From Taxawa tesnikishii (nom. ined.) (taxonomy: Eukaryota > Ascomycota > Dothideomycetes > Dothideales), in NCBI GenBank assembly GCA_030247885.1, contig JAPDRO010000007.1, forward strand, positions 186,001 to 250,000: a stretch of DNA of 64,000 bases, read 5' to 3'. Made by a program: the position numbers and the translations under genes. Positions 46,837-58,320 of the stretch are shown in pieces. Within the stretch, counting starts at the first letter, position 1; every line of letters starts with the position of its first letter. The notes below the pieces were generated by a model that worked only from the letters and a program-made list of their open reading frames with translations, did not search any database and was not told where the DNA came from.

Positions 46837-48492
46837 ATGGTACACCTGACCGACAGCGTTTCGTCAGACGGCACCGGTTCCTTGAACCGCCGCGTCGAGA
46901 AGGTATCCGGGCATGAATCTACCCATCCCAAGGTTCGCAGTCCAACTAATCCATAATCAAGATTGGAGTCATCGGCACAGGAGTGATGGGTTCCATGTTT
47001 GCTCTCCTGTTAGCCTCGAACGGGATAACAGTCTACATCCACGACCGTTCAGAACAAAGCATGCAAAACACCGCCACTAAAGCGAAAGCGTCCGGCCTCT
47101 CGGGCAATGTAATCCTGTGCCATGATTACGATAGTCTCTGCGAATCTCTTGGCTCACCCAAAGTCTTCATATTCAGTCTGCCTCATGGCGGGCCTGGAAA
47201 CGCTGTCGTGCAGACTCTGTCACCCTACCTCCGAGCAGGCGACATCATCGTCGACGCCTCGAACGAAGACTATCGAGTCACGCAGAAGCGACAAGCAATC
47301 CTCGAGCCCTTCGACGTACACTACATCGGCATGGGCATCTCCGGTGGTTTCAATGGCGCACGCTACGGACCGGCCATGATGCCTGGCGGCTCTACGTACG
47401 CAGTCGAGATGTTGCTTCCGCTCTTGGAAAAGATAGCAGCCAGGGATGGACAAGGAAGACCTTGCGTGGCGCGCATTGGCTCGGGAGGAAGTGGACATTA
47501 TGTCAAGATGATTCACAATGGCATTGAACACGGCATTATGTCCACACTGTGCGAGGCATGGGAGCTGATGAGCAGGTGCCTAGGCATGACCGGCGACAAC
47601 ATTGCCAAGGTGTTCGACTCGTGGTGTGAAGATGGTCCTTTGGTGTGTGCACAAACAAATCCTCTAATCTACCCTGGCTTGCTGACATGACCGAGAAAAA
47701 CAATTTTCTTGTCGAAATAAGTGGGCCGGTCTGCAGGACCAGAGACCGCAGATCCAACTACCTCCTGGCCACCATCCATGATGCTGTAGTCCAAGACGCC
47801 AACGATAGTGAAGGCACAGGCGTCTGGGCAAACGAAGAAGCCATCACCGCCCATGTTCCTGCCCCTCTCTCTCCGCGGCGCACAACTTACGCCTCGCGTC
47901 CTCGGATATGGCTCAACGCGCGACCATAAGGCCGTACCTTGGTATAATGGAAACGGAAAAGATGCACCTTTCGGACAAAGCGCAGTCGCAATTCCTTCTC
48001 AAACTCCACGATGCAGTATTTGCATCCGTGCTTGCTTGTTTTGCACAAGGGCTGGACCTTATGGCCAGAGCCGATGAGCGCGAGGGGTGGAATCTGGATT
48101 TCGTCAGCGTTATCAACGTCTGGAGGGCCGGGTGCATCATCCGATCGGACTACGTTGCTGATTTACTCGAGCGGCACTACAAGAGGGCCATGACGGCGGA
48201 GAGCAAGGACAAGGCACATCCACTCTGTGGGGATGAGATCTCGAGAGATCTGAGGAGATGTCTGCCTGCGTTGAAGACGGTGCTCATTGCGGGCCTGGAA
48301 TTCAATGCGCATATGCCTTGTTTGAGCGCGAGTTTGGAGTACCTGAAGTACATGGCTTGCACGAATCTGCCGACGAGCTTTATGGAGGCGCAGCTGGATT
48401 GTTTCGGCGCGCATGGATACGATCTCAAGAGTGAGGTTGTGCAGAGGTTTGCGAAGGGCAGGCATCACAACAGCTGGTCTGTTGCCGCTTGA
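46837..48492 (+). CDS. 6-phosphogluconate dehydrogenase paralogue, about 514 aa, two introns, one frame break
   Basis: Exons are 46837-46902 (MVHLTDSVSSDGTGSLNRRV), 46962-47642 and 47696-48492. Introns of 59 and 53 nt have GTATCC and GTGTGT donors and join in phase to IGVIGTGVMGSMFALLLASN and GPL|KNNFLVEISGPV. The Rossmann loop is GVIGTGVMGSM; substrate and catalytic segments are VDASNEDY, GISGGFNGARYGPAMMPGG and GSGGSGHYVKMIHNGIEHG, with the catalytic Lys and Asn present. The usual GGEEGARYGP reads GGFNGARYGP, a notable divergence. The C-terminal all-helical domain is complete (SVINVWRAGCIIRSDYV, CLPALKTVLIAGLEFNAHMP, AQLDCFGAHGYDL). One C is missing near 47862-47865, where HVPAP must continue SLSAAHNLRLASSDMAQRAT. 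Reaction of the family: oxidative decarboxylation of 6-phosphogluconate to ribulose 5-phosphate with NADP. It is not the housekeeping enzyme, which starts differently. Confidence 0.85.
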
Positions 48493-48583
48493 TTTCGTCT
48501 GTATGTCTTTTCATCCTGAGCATCAGTAGGAACTTCCCAGTTCCTATTCTCAATCCGTACCTGTAATGGCAGTGCTTCTAGTA

Positions 48584-48625
48584 ACGTAAACCGCGGGGAA
48601 GTCGATCAGGTGGGGTAGTCGATCA
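48584..48625 (+). repeat. Left terminal inverted repeat of the pogo/Fot1 element
   Basis: It is 42 bp and identical to the reverse complement of 50769-50810. TA precedes it at 48582-48583. Confidence 0.95.
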
Positions 48626-49893
48626 CTCAAACGCGACCTCCCATTGTTCTACTACTATTATTACCAACTATGAGTGCTTCTACGTCTAGCAAACGAGCCT
48701 ATACTGAAGCCGATGTCCAGAATGCTGTCTCTGCCTTAGAAAACAAGGAATATAAGTTAGTTCGCAAGGCTGCCACCGCATATAGCATCCCCTTTACTAC
48801 TCTATAGAACTGCATGGCTGGACGAACTTCACGCGCAACCGCGCACGAAACAGAGCAGATCCTTTCAAATGCGGAAGAAAAGACTTTAGTGCGATGGATT
48901 ACACGTCTTACACGTACCGGCTTTCCTACTTCGCCTACGTTAGTTGTACAAATGGCGGAGGAAATCTAACGCGGACGCGTACAACTATCGAAGACTTCGC
49001 GACCTTCTCCTCGACCGATTGGCGAGAAGTAGCTTAACCGCTTTAAGACTCGTCATCCGGAGATCGCAAGCATCTAGACACGCTAGATAGATAGTGCGCG
49101 CTTTAACGCGACAAACTATAATGGCGTGAAGAGATAGTTTGACGCGGTAACGGAGCTTTTATAGAACATAACTACCCTCCGGAGCGCGTCTATAATATAA
49201 GTAAGTCTAGCTTTGCTATCGGAGCGAGCCAAACGTTAAGAGCTTTAATTAACATACGCGAGGTAGCTAGTTAGAAGTAGATCGGAAGTAGATAAGAGTA
49301 GATAACGGCGATCGAGTATATAAGCGCTACTAAGGAAGCTATACTTCCCTTAATTATCTTCAAGGCTAAACATACTAATATAGCGTAGGTACCTATATAT
49401 ACGCCTTTAGACTAGAGGTTCTCGACTAGTAGTAGTAAATAGACGTCTAATAGTTATAGTTTATAGTAACTAACTATAGTTTTTAAGCCTTTAACGTAAC
49501 TAGAAGACCCTATAGCGCGGCGGCTTTTAATTATAGACGACTATAGTAGCTATATAACCGCAAAAGTAATCGCCTTCTATATAGAGAATGCGATTAACTT
49601 AATTATCTTACCGCCTTATTACTTATATATACTCTAACTACTTAATATTAGCGTATTTACGCCGCTTAAGCGCGCGCTAGCTTTAGAGACCGACGCCGCT
49701 TTACGAGTAGACTTAGGCCGTATATCGCGCGTAAAGTAGACGGAGATATATATCCGCGTAAGGGTAAAGGCGCTTACTACTCGTAATATTCTCGGAGGAT
49801 AAAAGGGCGTAGGCCTTATACTACTAAGCCCTATAATAGTACTCGATAAGCTACCTACGAAGCTAACTATTACGGATATATAACCTTATATAC

Positions 49894-49969
49894 TGTTAAC
49901 ATGTATCACCCTACCTAAGGTATACAAGAGTAGATGCTCACGTGACATCACTTTTGTCACAAGTTAAAA
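49894..49969 (+). repeat. Left terminal direct repeat of the TRIM
   Basis: 76 bp; one difference from the right repeat (C versus A at the fourteenth base). Confidence 0.9.
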
Positions 49970-49982
49970 GGTTATGAGCCCG

Positions 49983-50045
49983 GGTTAGCGCGTTGGTTAA
50001 ATCGTGATCTCGATGTACGACAGAAGGTCACGAGTTCGATTCCCA
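49983..50045 (+). other. tRNA-gene-like A and B boxes inside the TRIM
   Basis: TTAGCGCGTTGGTTAAATCG resembles the D-arm/A box of a tRNA gene and GGTCACGAGTTCGATTCCC the T-arm/B box, about 50 bases apart as in real tRNA genes. The acceptor and T stems do not pair convincingly, so it is not a functional tRNA. It may act as an internal Pol III promoter as in tRNA-derived SINEs. Confidence 0.5.
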
Positions 50046-50191
50046 CCTGAGTTGTGGCAGAAGCGCGTAAACTCCCAAACGGGAGTAGAGCCTCGGCAAG
50101 CCGCGGAGTCGGCCAATAAGCCCGGAAGGTTGCGAGCCTCGAATCCATTAGCGACGTTGCACGCTTGTACCCCTTACTAGGGTTAGGGGAG

Positions 50192-50267
50192 TGTTAACAT
50201 GTATAACCCTACCTAAGGTATACAAGAGTAGATGCTCACGTGACATCACTTTTGTCACAAGTTAAAA
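50192..50267 (+). repeat. Right terminal direct repeat of the TRIM
   Basis: 76 bp; preceded by the purine tract GGGTTAGGGGAG and followed by the TATAC target duplication. Confidence 0.9.
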
Positions 50268-50768
50268 TATACTTCTATAATAACCCGATCTAGACCTTTC
50301 GCTATTAGATAGCTCTCCGCTAGATGGCACCGAGCTACGCGAAGCAAACGCGCTATTTAACTCTACGATCAAGGCGATCTAGGAGGCTCTATCCCTAGCA
50401 AAGTAGTATATAGAGCGGATAACTCGCGCTTTTAAATTAACGCATAGCGAGCTTATATTATTGCGCAAACAGCTAGCGGAGTAGGAGAAGCTTCTTAATA
50501 TACGAAAGGCTCGAAAGAAAGGCAAGTGGGTCGCATTAAAGGGAAGGTTCGTATTTAGCACGAAAGAAGTGCTCGAGATAGCGAAGGTAGCAGAAGCGGA
50601 TTTAGCGGCGAAAAAGCCGCGCGGACGGCCACGCAAGCGTCCGATTGAAGAAGTACTTGAGGAGGAGGAAGACGAGGTGCCTGAAAGTATATGTAGCGAC
50701 TCAGATTCTGACTGCATTGTTGTTGCGGTACGCAAATAACGATCGAAGTTGGAAGGTCTGCGGTTTAA

Positions 50769-50810
50769 TGATCGACTACCCCACCTGATCGACTTCCCCG
50801 CGGTTTACGT
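50769..50810 (-). repeat. Right terminal inverted repeat of the pogo/Fot1 element
   Basis: It is 42 bp and a perfect inverted match to 48584-48625. TA follows it at 50811-50812. Confidence 0.95.
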
Positions 50811-50812
50811 TA

Positions 50813-52650
50813 TCTGATAATGAAGACTTTTCTGCCGCTTCTACTTTCTCGATGAAGTGCCCATCGAAGCGCTGTAAAGGGCAGGGTCAAGTATTACCGT
50901 CGGTGCTCTGACGCTCGGTACTGCAACTGGTACAGTGTTTGGAGCCTGCAAGCAGTTTTTGCCGAACGCGGTAGATCCGACCATCGCTAACCCTTCTTGT
51001 TTCTCACGGGCTCCAGCATTCCAGGGCAGGGAGATGAAATCCCGAGTGGAGTCTTGCTGTGGGTCCTACACCTAGATCTTGCAAAGCCACGGTTATCTGT
51101 GTGTCTGCGCGTGGCTCTCGTTGCACACGCTTCTGATGTTGAAATACTCTGATGACCGCTCGCAGCTCCAGGTCGCAGCGTTCGTAAAACCAGTGGCTTT
51201 CGTTGTATAAAAACGGAATGAATAGGAAAACTGCGCCGGTGGTATTCGAATCGGGCGACGATTGAGTCTCATTCAGGTGCCTGCGACCGTTGTCTGATGA
51301 AGACGGGCTGGCGTATTAATCCTTCTGCGTGAGCATGGCTCGAGATTGGGAGGTTCACACGGTCATGCCTAACCGATAGGCCCGTTTGGGCATTGCCGGT
51401 GGCATGCTTTTTGATGAAGGTCGCGCTTCGAAGTTGTAGCGAGCCGTGTTTGCATTCAACCCCATTTTCTACATGCCGTACGTCTGGTCACAGGATCTCC
51501 GAGTCGGTATTCCGAACGTCACGTACGCTAACCCCCCCCCCGCGCACTTACTCGTCCCGAAGAATCAGGTGCACACGGGTGCTAGTCATCACACCCACAC
51601 GAACCCCAGTATTTGCTCACGAGAAGAATCCTACACTCTCGCCTACGGATGGTGCTGCATCTTCCACATTGGTAAGTACAATATGGTGGGTCGGTTGAAC
51701 TGCGAGTGCAGAGTGATGAGAAACACCGCGATGTGGAAGCTTGCCCCGATGTATACGAGCCTAGGTCATGCCTTCACACCATGCCTACAAGAACAGCGAA
51801 TCGCGCGTCATCACCTCTCTAACCTGCCTTCGTGGAGCAGAACGTACATGCTATGCGCCCATCCCTGTCTATGTTCGTAACAAATGAGAGAACAGGTATT
51901 ACCGCATCGCACCGCGGAGAACGTCTTCTCCAGCAGCCCACACAGAGCGTAGAGAGCTACTGAACAGAACAGGAGCGCCTCTCTAGCTATTGTGTCATCC
52001 TTGGTGCAGAGGTGTGTTATCGGAACAGTCAGGATGAGGTGAATGGAGAAAAAGCAGGAACCTACATTACCCTGCTAGTCTTCTCTGTACCGTGTCCATT
52101 AGACCAGATGTGGTTGCCGGAAGGGCCAGTTCCAAGGATGTTCTGTGGCTCTGTGCAATACCACAGAAGCGCTGAAGCTGTCTGCCGCCGTGACCGGGCA
52201 AGCCTGATAAAGTGTGTCTTACAATGGAGCGAGGAATGTCTGCCCGCTCATGTATTCCGATGAATGCAAACCTGTTGTAACCTTCTGCAAAGACGATGTC
52301 CTGAGAGGATTGCTGTACTGTGGCGAGTGGACGACATCACAGCACGTCTTCCTCTTTGCAGCCGCATATTCTTGGCAGGGGTAGGGACCTCGCGTGCAGA
52401 AACATAGGGACTAAATCGGCGTTCGGTGCAAGGTTTAGCCTATCAGGGGTCGTCAAATCAGCCCATCGTGCTAAATGGTTCGAGAAATCAGCCCAGAAAA
52501 CAAGAGGCGCATGTTCAACGCCAAAATATCTACTCTTGCTGCCACCCTCTTCCCTCTCCACCACCTCCACCCCTTCCACCTCTACACACGGCCGGCGCAT
52601 CGCATCCGGTTGTCCTTCTGCGACGTCTGGAATCTGGAACTTCTCACGCA
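50813..52650. other. 1.8 kb between the transposon and CYP51; includes the CYP51 promoter
   Basis: An open frame at 51446-51670 (FNPIFYMPYVWSQDLRVGIP) ends at a good GTAAGTAC donor and might be an exon relic, but it has no known domain. A C10 run lies at about 51533-51542. The last 250 bp form the CYP51 promoter. Confidence 0.4.
52457..52496 (+). promoter_or_regulatory. Two sterol-regulatory-element-like sites upstream of CYP51
   Basis: AAATCAGCCCA occurs at 52455-52465 and again at 52485-52495, exactly 30 bases (about three helical turns) apart and 150-200 bases before the start codon. ATCAGCCCA matches nine of ten positions of the SREBP/SrbA consensus (A/G)TCA(T/C/G)(C/G)CCAC. SrbA-type control of CYP51 is established in Aspergillus. 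Here it is an inference from the motif. Confidence 0.5.
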
Positions 52651-54492
<1,842 letters not shown>

Positions 54493-55830
54493 TGTGGAGG
54501 CGATGATACCCGTGTACGGTGCGTAAAGCGGTGGCATAGTCGTTTGGTGCCGCCGAGCGTGCATAGAGTTCCCGAAATGGATAAATATCGTTCATCGACT
54601 GGAATCGTACTCGTGCCACGTCAACCGTGACGGATGATGTTCGCTGACCGCTCCTTCCTCGGGGGCCCCGTGCTGCGGTGAGTTGCAGTCAGACCCGGGA
54701 GCTGCGCACTTGATTGCTGCGACCCCGATGTCGTCGTCGCCGCGCGGATCCGCATCAAACTATGCACCCGCGCCCCTCACGGCCGGTTCGTTCCAACACC
54801 CCCTGTACCACCACTCCTCCCCACTCATTACCCACTCCCCGAAAACCGCCACCGCCCTCGTCAGACCCCCGCTATACCCCTCCAACTCCAACGCGCCGGT
54901 GCGCGTCCCAGGGCGCGATGCAAGCCGGGTGGGCGCAAGAGGGTGGGCCGGGGCAGCGGTGGAGAGAGCGAGCGGCTCAGGTCAGCGAGGCCGGGCTTCC
55001 ATGACCGAGACGAAGGGGAGCGGTCGCGTGGGGTTCCCACGGGACGATCGAAGCCGTCCCGGAGATGGTGTGCCGTGTCCAGGGGTGGGGCGGCTTGTGG
55101 TCGGGGCCGGATCGGCTGACTGACGGATGGCTGGCTGGCTCTGCGGAGGGATGGGTGTGCTGCGCGGGCGTCTCGTCGCGGTGGCACGGTTCTTGATGGG
55201 GGTGGAGGATGGATGCGGAGGTGGGGGATGCTATGCTGTCCTCTGCTGTTTTGTATGTATGTATGGGTGGGTGGGTGTGTGGGTGGGTGGATGTGTGTGG
55301 TGACGGAACGGCGCAGAGCGGAGTGGGATGGATGATGGATGTTGGGAGATATGCGTGGGGAAGGACTTGCCTATATATGTATCTGGGTTTGCCGAGCTGC
55401 AGATCAGGTGAAGGAGACAATCGTGCGCACTCCGATTGTGCCGGAACTACACCGCGACATATCCACTCATACTAAATGCGTGAGCGACGAGACGGGACGG
55501 ATGCTGAAGTGAGGTGGATGTAGGGGAGAGGTGGGTGCTCCGTCTGCTGGCCCGCTGTCGAATACGTTCCAGATGCCCTTACCTGGTCTGCTTTGACTAG
55601 CTTCCTTTTCTGTATAGCGCGGGGCTTCGCATTCCCATCCGCGCACCACGTAAAGTCCACGACGCAAACCATACGGATTCAAAATCACCAGACCAGAGTG
55701 CATCAACTCGGTAGATTGACCGTTCTCATTAGCGTACAGACGGCATACTACATGATCGTTGCGTACAAGCCCACAAAATCCTACAAGATCCCCCTCACTC
55801 ATCCATTGTACCCATCAGATCGGGGGCCGC
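54493..55830. other. Intergenic region between convergent CYP51 and beta-glucosidase genes
   Basis: This 1.3-kb GC-rich stretch holds both 3' ends. A G-rich tandem patch (GGGTGGGTGGGTGTGTGGG) lies at about 55264-55290. No coding frame is supportable; the overlapping opens on both strands are compositional. Confidence 0.5.
55256..55302 (+). repeat. G-rich simple repeat, potential G-quadruplex
   Basis: TATGTATG followed by repeated GGTGGGTG/TGTGGGTG units. It contains at least four runs of three G with short spacers. Confidence 0.7.
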
Positions 55831-57687
55831 TCACAGGCCATGCTGCCTGAAAAAGTCGACAAAGGTGAACATGCTGGCCTTGGGGGTCCTGACTTCGGTG
55901 GTGTAGTTGACGCTCTGCAATCCGAACCTGGTGGTCAGTCCGCTGCTCCACTCGAAGTTGTCGAAGATGCCCCAGGCGATGGCGCCGGTGACGTTGACAC
56001 CGTCCTCGACCTTGGCGGCGAGGAGGTTGTTGAGGTAGCCCTGGAAGTAGTCCTGCCGGCGCTGGTCGAAGAGCTGGTCCGGGTACGAGGTGAAGTCGCT
56101 CTCGAAGGGCTCCGCGAAGCCGAACTCGGACAGGACGATGTCCTTGCCCTTGGGGCCCGTGTACGTGTTCTGGAGGTAGTTGAGGAACTGCCTGATGCCC
56201 ACGGGTACGCTCTTGAGCCAGGACGCGCCCGGGTCGGCCGCCGGACCGATGTCCCAGCCGGAAGCGGTGACTTGGGACTGACGGATGCAGGTCGGGTAGC
56301 TGGGGTCGGAGCTGTTGGACACGCAGGATGAGGTGGTGTTGCCGGGGAGCGCGCCGATGATGTCGGTTGTGTAGCCATCGATGGCGAAGAAGTCGCAGGA
56401 GCCGAGGATCATGGCGCTCTGCGCGGCGGTGAAGTTGGGGAGCAGGTCGCCGAGGGTGCTGCGCATCGAGGCCGGGTAGTCGCCCGTGCGCCACACCGGG
56501 TCGTTGAACCAGCCGAGCTGGAAGTCGTTGCCGCGGGCGACGGCGGCGGCGTCGGCGGCGGAGGTCGTGTTGGCGATGAAGTTGTTGGCGCTGTTCTTGA
56601 AGGTCACGCGGCCCTTGCCCTGCAGCTCGTTGCGGTACCAGTCGACAATCTGCGCGTGCACGAGCAGAGTGTTGTGGCCGCAGTAGTACTGCGCGCGGAG
56701 ACCGGTGATGCCGTACTGTGGCCAGTAGCCCTCCGGGAAGCCCGGGTACTCGTCACCGCAGTAGACCTGAGGTTCGTTGACGGTGACCCAGATCGGAACG
56801 TATGCGTCGTAACGGGTCATGATGAGCTGAGCGTAGGCCAGGAAGTCGGCGATGATGTCCTCGGAGACCCAGCCATTGTACTCGTTCATGAGGGCGAGAG
56901 GCGTGTCCCAGTGGAACAGGGTGACGACGGGCTTGATGCCGGCGTCGACGAGGCGCTGGATGACGTCGTCGTAGTGAGCGAGGGCCTGCTCGTTGACGTA
57001 GCCGCGGCCGAAGGGGAAGACGCGGCTCCAGGAGATGCTGAGGGAGAAGTATGGGATGTTGAAGGCCTTCAGGCGCTCAATGTCCTGCGGGTAGAGGTAG
57101 TAGTGGAGGTCAGTGATGTCTCCGGTGGTACCGTCGGCAACGTAACCGGGAACACGGTGGGACAGCAGGTCCCAGATCGAGGGACCGCGGCCCTCCGCCA
57201 TGGCTGCACCCTCGACCTGGTAGGCAGCACTGGCGACACCCCAGACGAAATCGGAGGGCAGCTTGTAGGAGCTCAGGTTGCCGGTGGTGATCTGAGACGA
57301 GAAGCTCAGGGACGGAGGTGGCACCGGGGACGGCTCTGGCGTCGGGCTGACGGTGGTGTTGAAGGGGAGAGAGGAGACGGGTCCGACCTGCTCCCAGAGC
57401 CTCGACCATGCTTGCTCAGAGTAGTCGGTGGTGAGGACCTGACCCGATGAGGTGGGTGTTGGCGCCTGCGAAGTCCAGGAGGTGTAGGTGAAGTTGCTCA
57501 GGCTGGAGAAGGTCAAGTTCCCGCTCGCCGGGGCGGCACTCTGCATGGCAGAGCTGGAGGCGGCCGATCCGATGGCGGAGATCTGGCTCGAGGCAGCAGC
57601 TCCGACACCCGCGGAGGAGGTGGAGGCTTGGGCGAAGGCAGCGCGAGCGCCGAGGACGGCGGCGCCCAGCAGGGAAAGGGTCGACAT
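55831..57687 (-). CDS. Secreted GH1 beta-glucosidase, 618 aa
   Basis: The single exon is intact from the ATG at 57687 to 55831. A signal peptide (MSTLSLLGAAVLGARAAFAQ) is followed by a Ser/Ala/Thr-rich, likely O-glycosylated linker of about 140 residues before the catalytic (beta/alpha)8 barrel begins at KLPSDFVWGVASAAYQVEGA, the GH1 N-terminal signature. The acid/base Glu is in WVTVNEPQVYC (about residue 300) and the nucleophile Glu in IVLSEFGFAEP (about 520, the ITENG equivalent). AWGIFDNFEWSSGLTTRFGL is the C-terminal substrate-binding motif. Reaction: release of terminal beta-D-glucose from cellobiose or beta-glucosides outside the cell. Several N-glycosylation sites are present (NLTF, NFTY, NTTV). 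A TATA box lies 60 bp upstream. Confidence 0.95.
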   Translation of the reverse strand: MSTLSLLGAAVLGARAAFAQASTSSAGVGAAASSQISAIGSAASSSAMQSAAPASGNLTFSSLSNFTYTSWTSQAPTPTSSGQVLTTDYSEQAWSRLWEQVGPVSSLPFNTTVSPTPEPSPVPPPSLSFSSQITTGNLSSYKLPSDFVWGVASAAYQVEGAAMAEGRGPSIWDLLSHRVPGYVADGTTGDITDLHYYLYPQDIERLKAFNIPYFSLSISWSRVFPFGRGYVNEQALAHYDDVIQRLVDAGIKPVVTLFHWDTPLALMNEYNGWVSEDIIADFLAYAQLIMTRYDAYVPIWVTVNEPQVYCGDEYPGFPEGYWPQYGITGLRAQYYCGHNTLLVHAQIVDWYRNELQGKGRVTFKNSANNFIANTTSAADAAAVARGNDFQLGWFNDPVWRTGDYPASMRSTLGDLLPNFTAAQSAMILGSCDFFAIDGYTTDIIGALPGNTTSSCVSNSSDPSYPTCIRQSQVTASGWDIGPAADPGASWLKSVPVGIRQFLNYLQNTYTGPKGKDIVLSEFGFAEPFESDFTSYPDQLFDQRRQDYFQGYLNNLLAAKVEDGVNVTGAIAWGIFDNFEWSSGLTTRFGLQSVNYTTEVRTPKASMFTFVDFFRQHGL

Positions 57688-57746
57688 GGCTGCAGACGTG
57701 CTGGATGATGTTCCTGGTGGACAGCAGTGGTGACGCCCTTCCCTGC

Positions 57747-57754
57747 CTTATATA
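57747..57754 (-). promoter_or_regulatory. TATA box of the beta-glucosidase gene
   Basis: The minus strand reads GTATATAAGGC, 60 bases upstream of the ATG. Confidence 0.6.
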
Positions 57755-58320
57755 CCACGCCTGACGCGCACGGCATCGGTACGCTCACGACGACGACAGC
57801 ACAGGAATGCCGCGGGGGGCAGAGACTCTCGCTCCGCGACAGCACAGATGTTCCGCCCCAGCCACTTTCTGGCCGCCGTTCCGACCAATCGAACATGTGC
57901 GACATGATGTTTGGCAGACGAAAAGGCAGCGATGTCGCTCGATGCACATGCCGAATCCTTGCAGTCGCATTGTCCGTCACTGTCCAGCAACGGGTCTAGT
58001 GCTGATGCGGCTCCGTCAGGTGCCTGTTCCACCTGTCTGTTCTGGCATGCCGTCCGCGCCGCTCCACTCCGGCTCGGATCCATGTGCACAGGCACCAATG
58101 AGACATGTCGCAGACTCCACAGCGGCCGACTGGAGGGCGTCCGGGTCTCCGCGCCGGGTTTCCTGGTGCTGGACGACAGTGCATAGGATGGTATGCGAGG
58201 GAGATGAGGTGAGGTACGGTGATGGAGAGGACCCGGGGATGAAGCAAGAAACGGCGCTGCTGACTCCACAATGCTTGTCTGTGCGGCTTGTGCGGACGTC
58301 ATCATGTACCGTGCTACCCG

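Larger units (their letters stand above)
49894..50267 (+). mobile_element. TRIM-like LTR element, copia-type, 374 bp, nested in the pogo element
   Basis: Two 76-bp direct terminal repeats (49894-49969 and 50192-50267) differ at one position and start TGTTAACATG. They are bounded by a 5-bp target duplication TATAC (49889-49893 and 50268-50272). Directly after the left repeat, GGTTATGAGCCCGGG is complementary to the anticodon arm of a methionine tRNA (GGGCTCATAACC), the half-tRNA priming site known from copia and Ty5. A purine tract (GGGTTAGGGGAG) abuts the right repeat. The 222-bp interior has no coding frame, so it is a non-autonomous miniature. It also carries A-box-like TTAGCGCGTTGG and B-box-like GAGTTCGATTCCC at tRNA-gene spacing. 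It looks structurally whole and young. It retains CpA/TpG, unlike the surrounding host element. Confidence 0.85.
48584..50810 (+). mobile_element. pogo/Fot1-family (Tc1-mariner) DNA transposon, 2227 bp including a nested insertion
   Basis: The ends are perfect 42-bp inverted repeats starting ACGTAAACCGCGGGGAAGTC (48584-48625 and 50769-50810), flanked by TA on both sides (48582-48583, 50811-50812), the hallmark target duplication of Tc1-mariner elements. The transposase begins at 48670 (MSASTSSKRAYTEADVQNAV, a psq-type helix-turn-helix) and continues with a CENP-B/Tc5-like DNA-binding part (AEEKTLVRWITRLTRTGFP). The DDE region around 49525-49850 is recognisable as LLIIDDYSSYITAKVIAFYI and SVFTPLKRALALETDAALRV. 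The C-terminus near 50600 has an AT-hook-like KKPRGRPRKRP and an acidic tail. Many stops arise where TGG or CAA codons would stand (for example WTE read as stop-TE), the pattern expected of RIP. The element is inactive. It lies 91 bp downstream of the dehydrogenase stop. Confidence 0.9.

Noticed and set aside
49970-50060. Functional tRNA gene inside the nested element
   Set aside because: A and B boxes are present but the stems do not form; it is better read as a tRNA-derived promoter-like segment of the TRIM.
50379-50735. 118-codon minus-strand frame at the right end of the pogo element
   Set aside because: It is antisense to the transposase C-terminus, which carries the AT-hook-like motif and acidic tail on the plus strand.
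51235-51320. Possible tRNA on the minus strand (ATTCGAATACC resembles a B box)
   Set aside because: T, anticodon and acceptor stems do not pair and no A box sits at the right distance.
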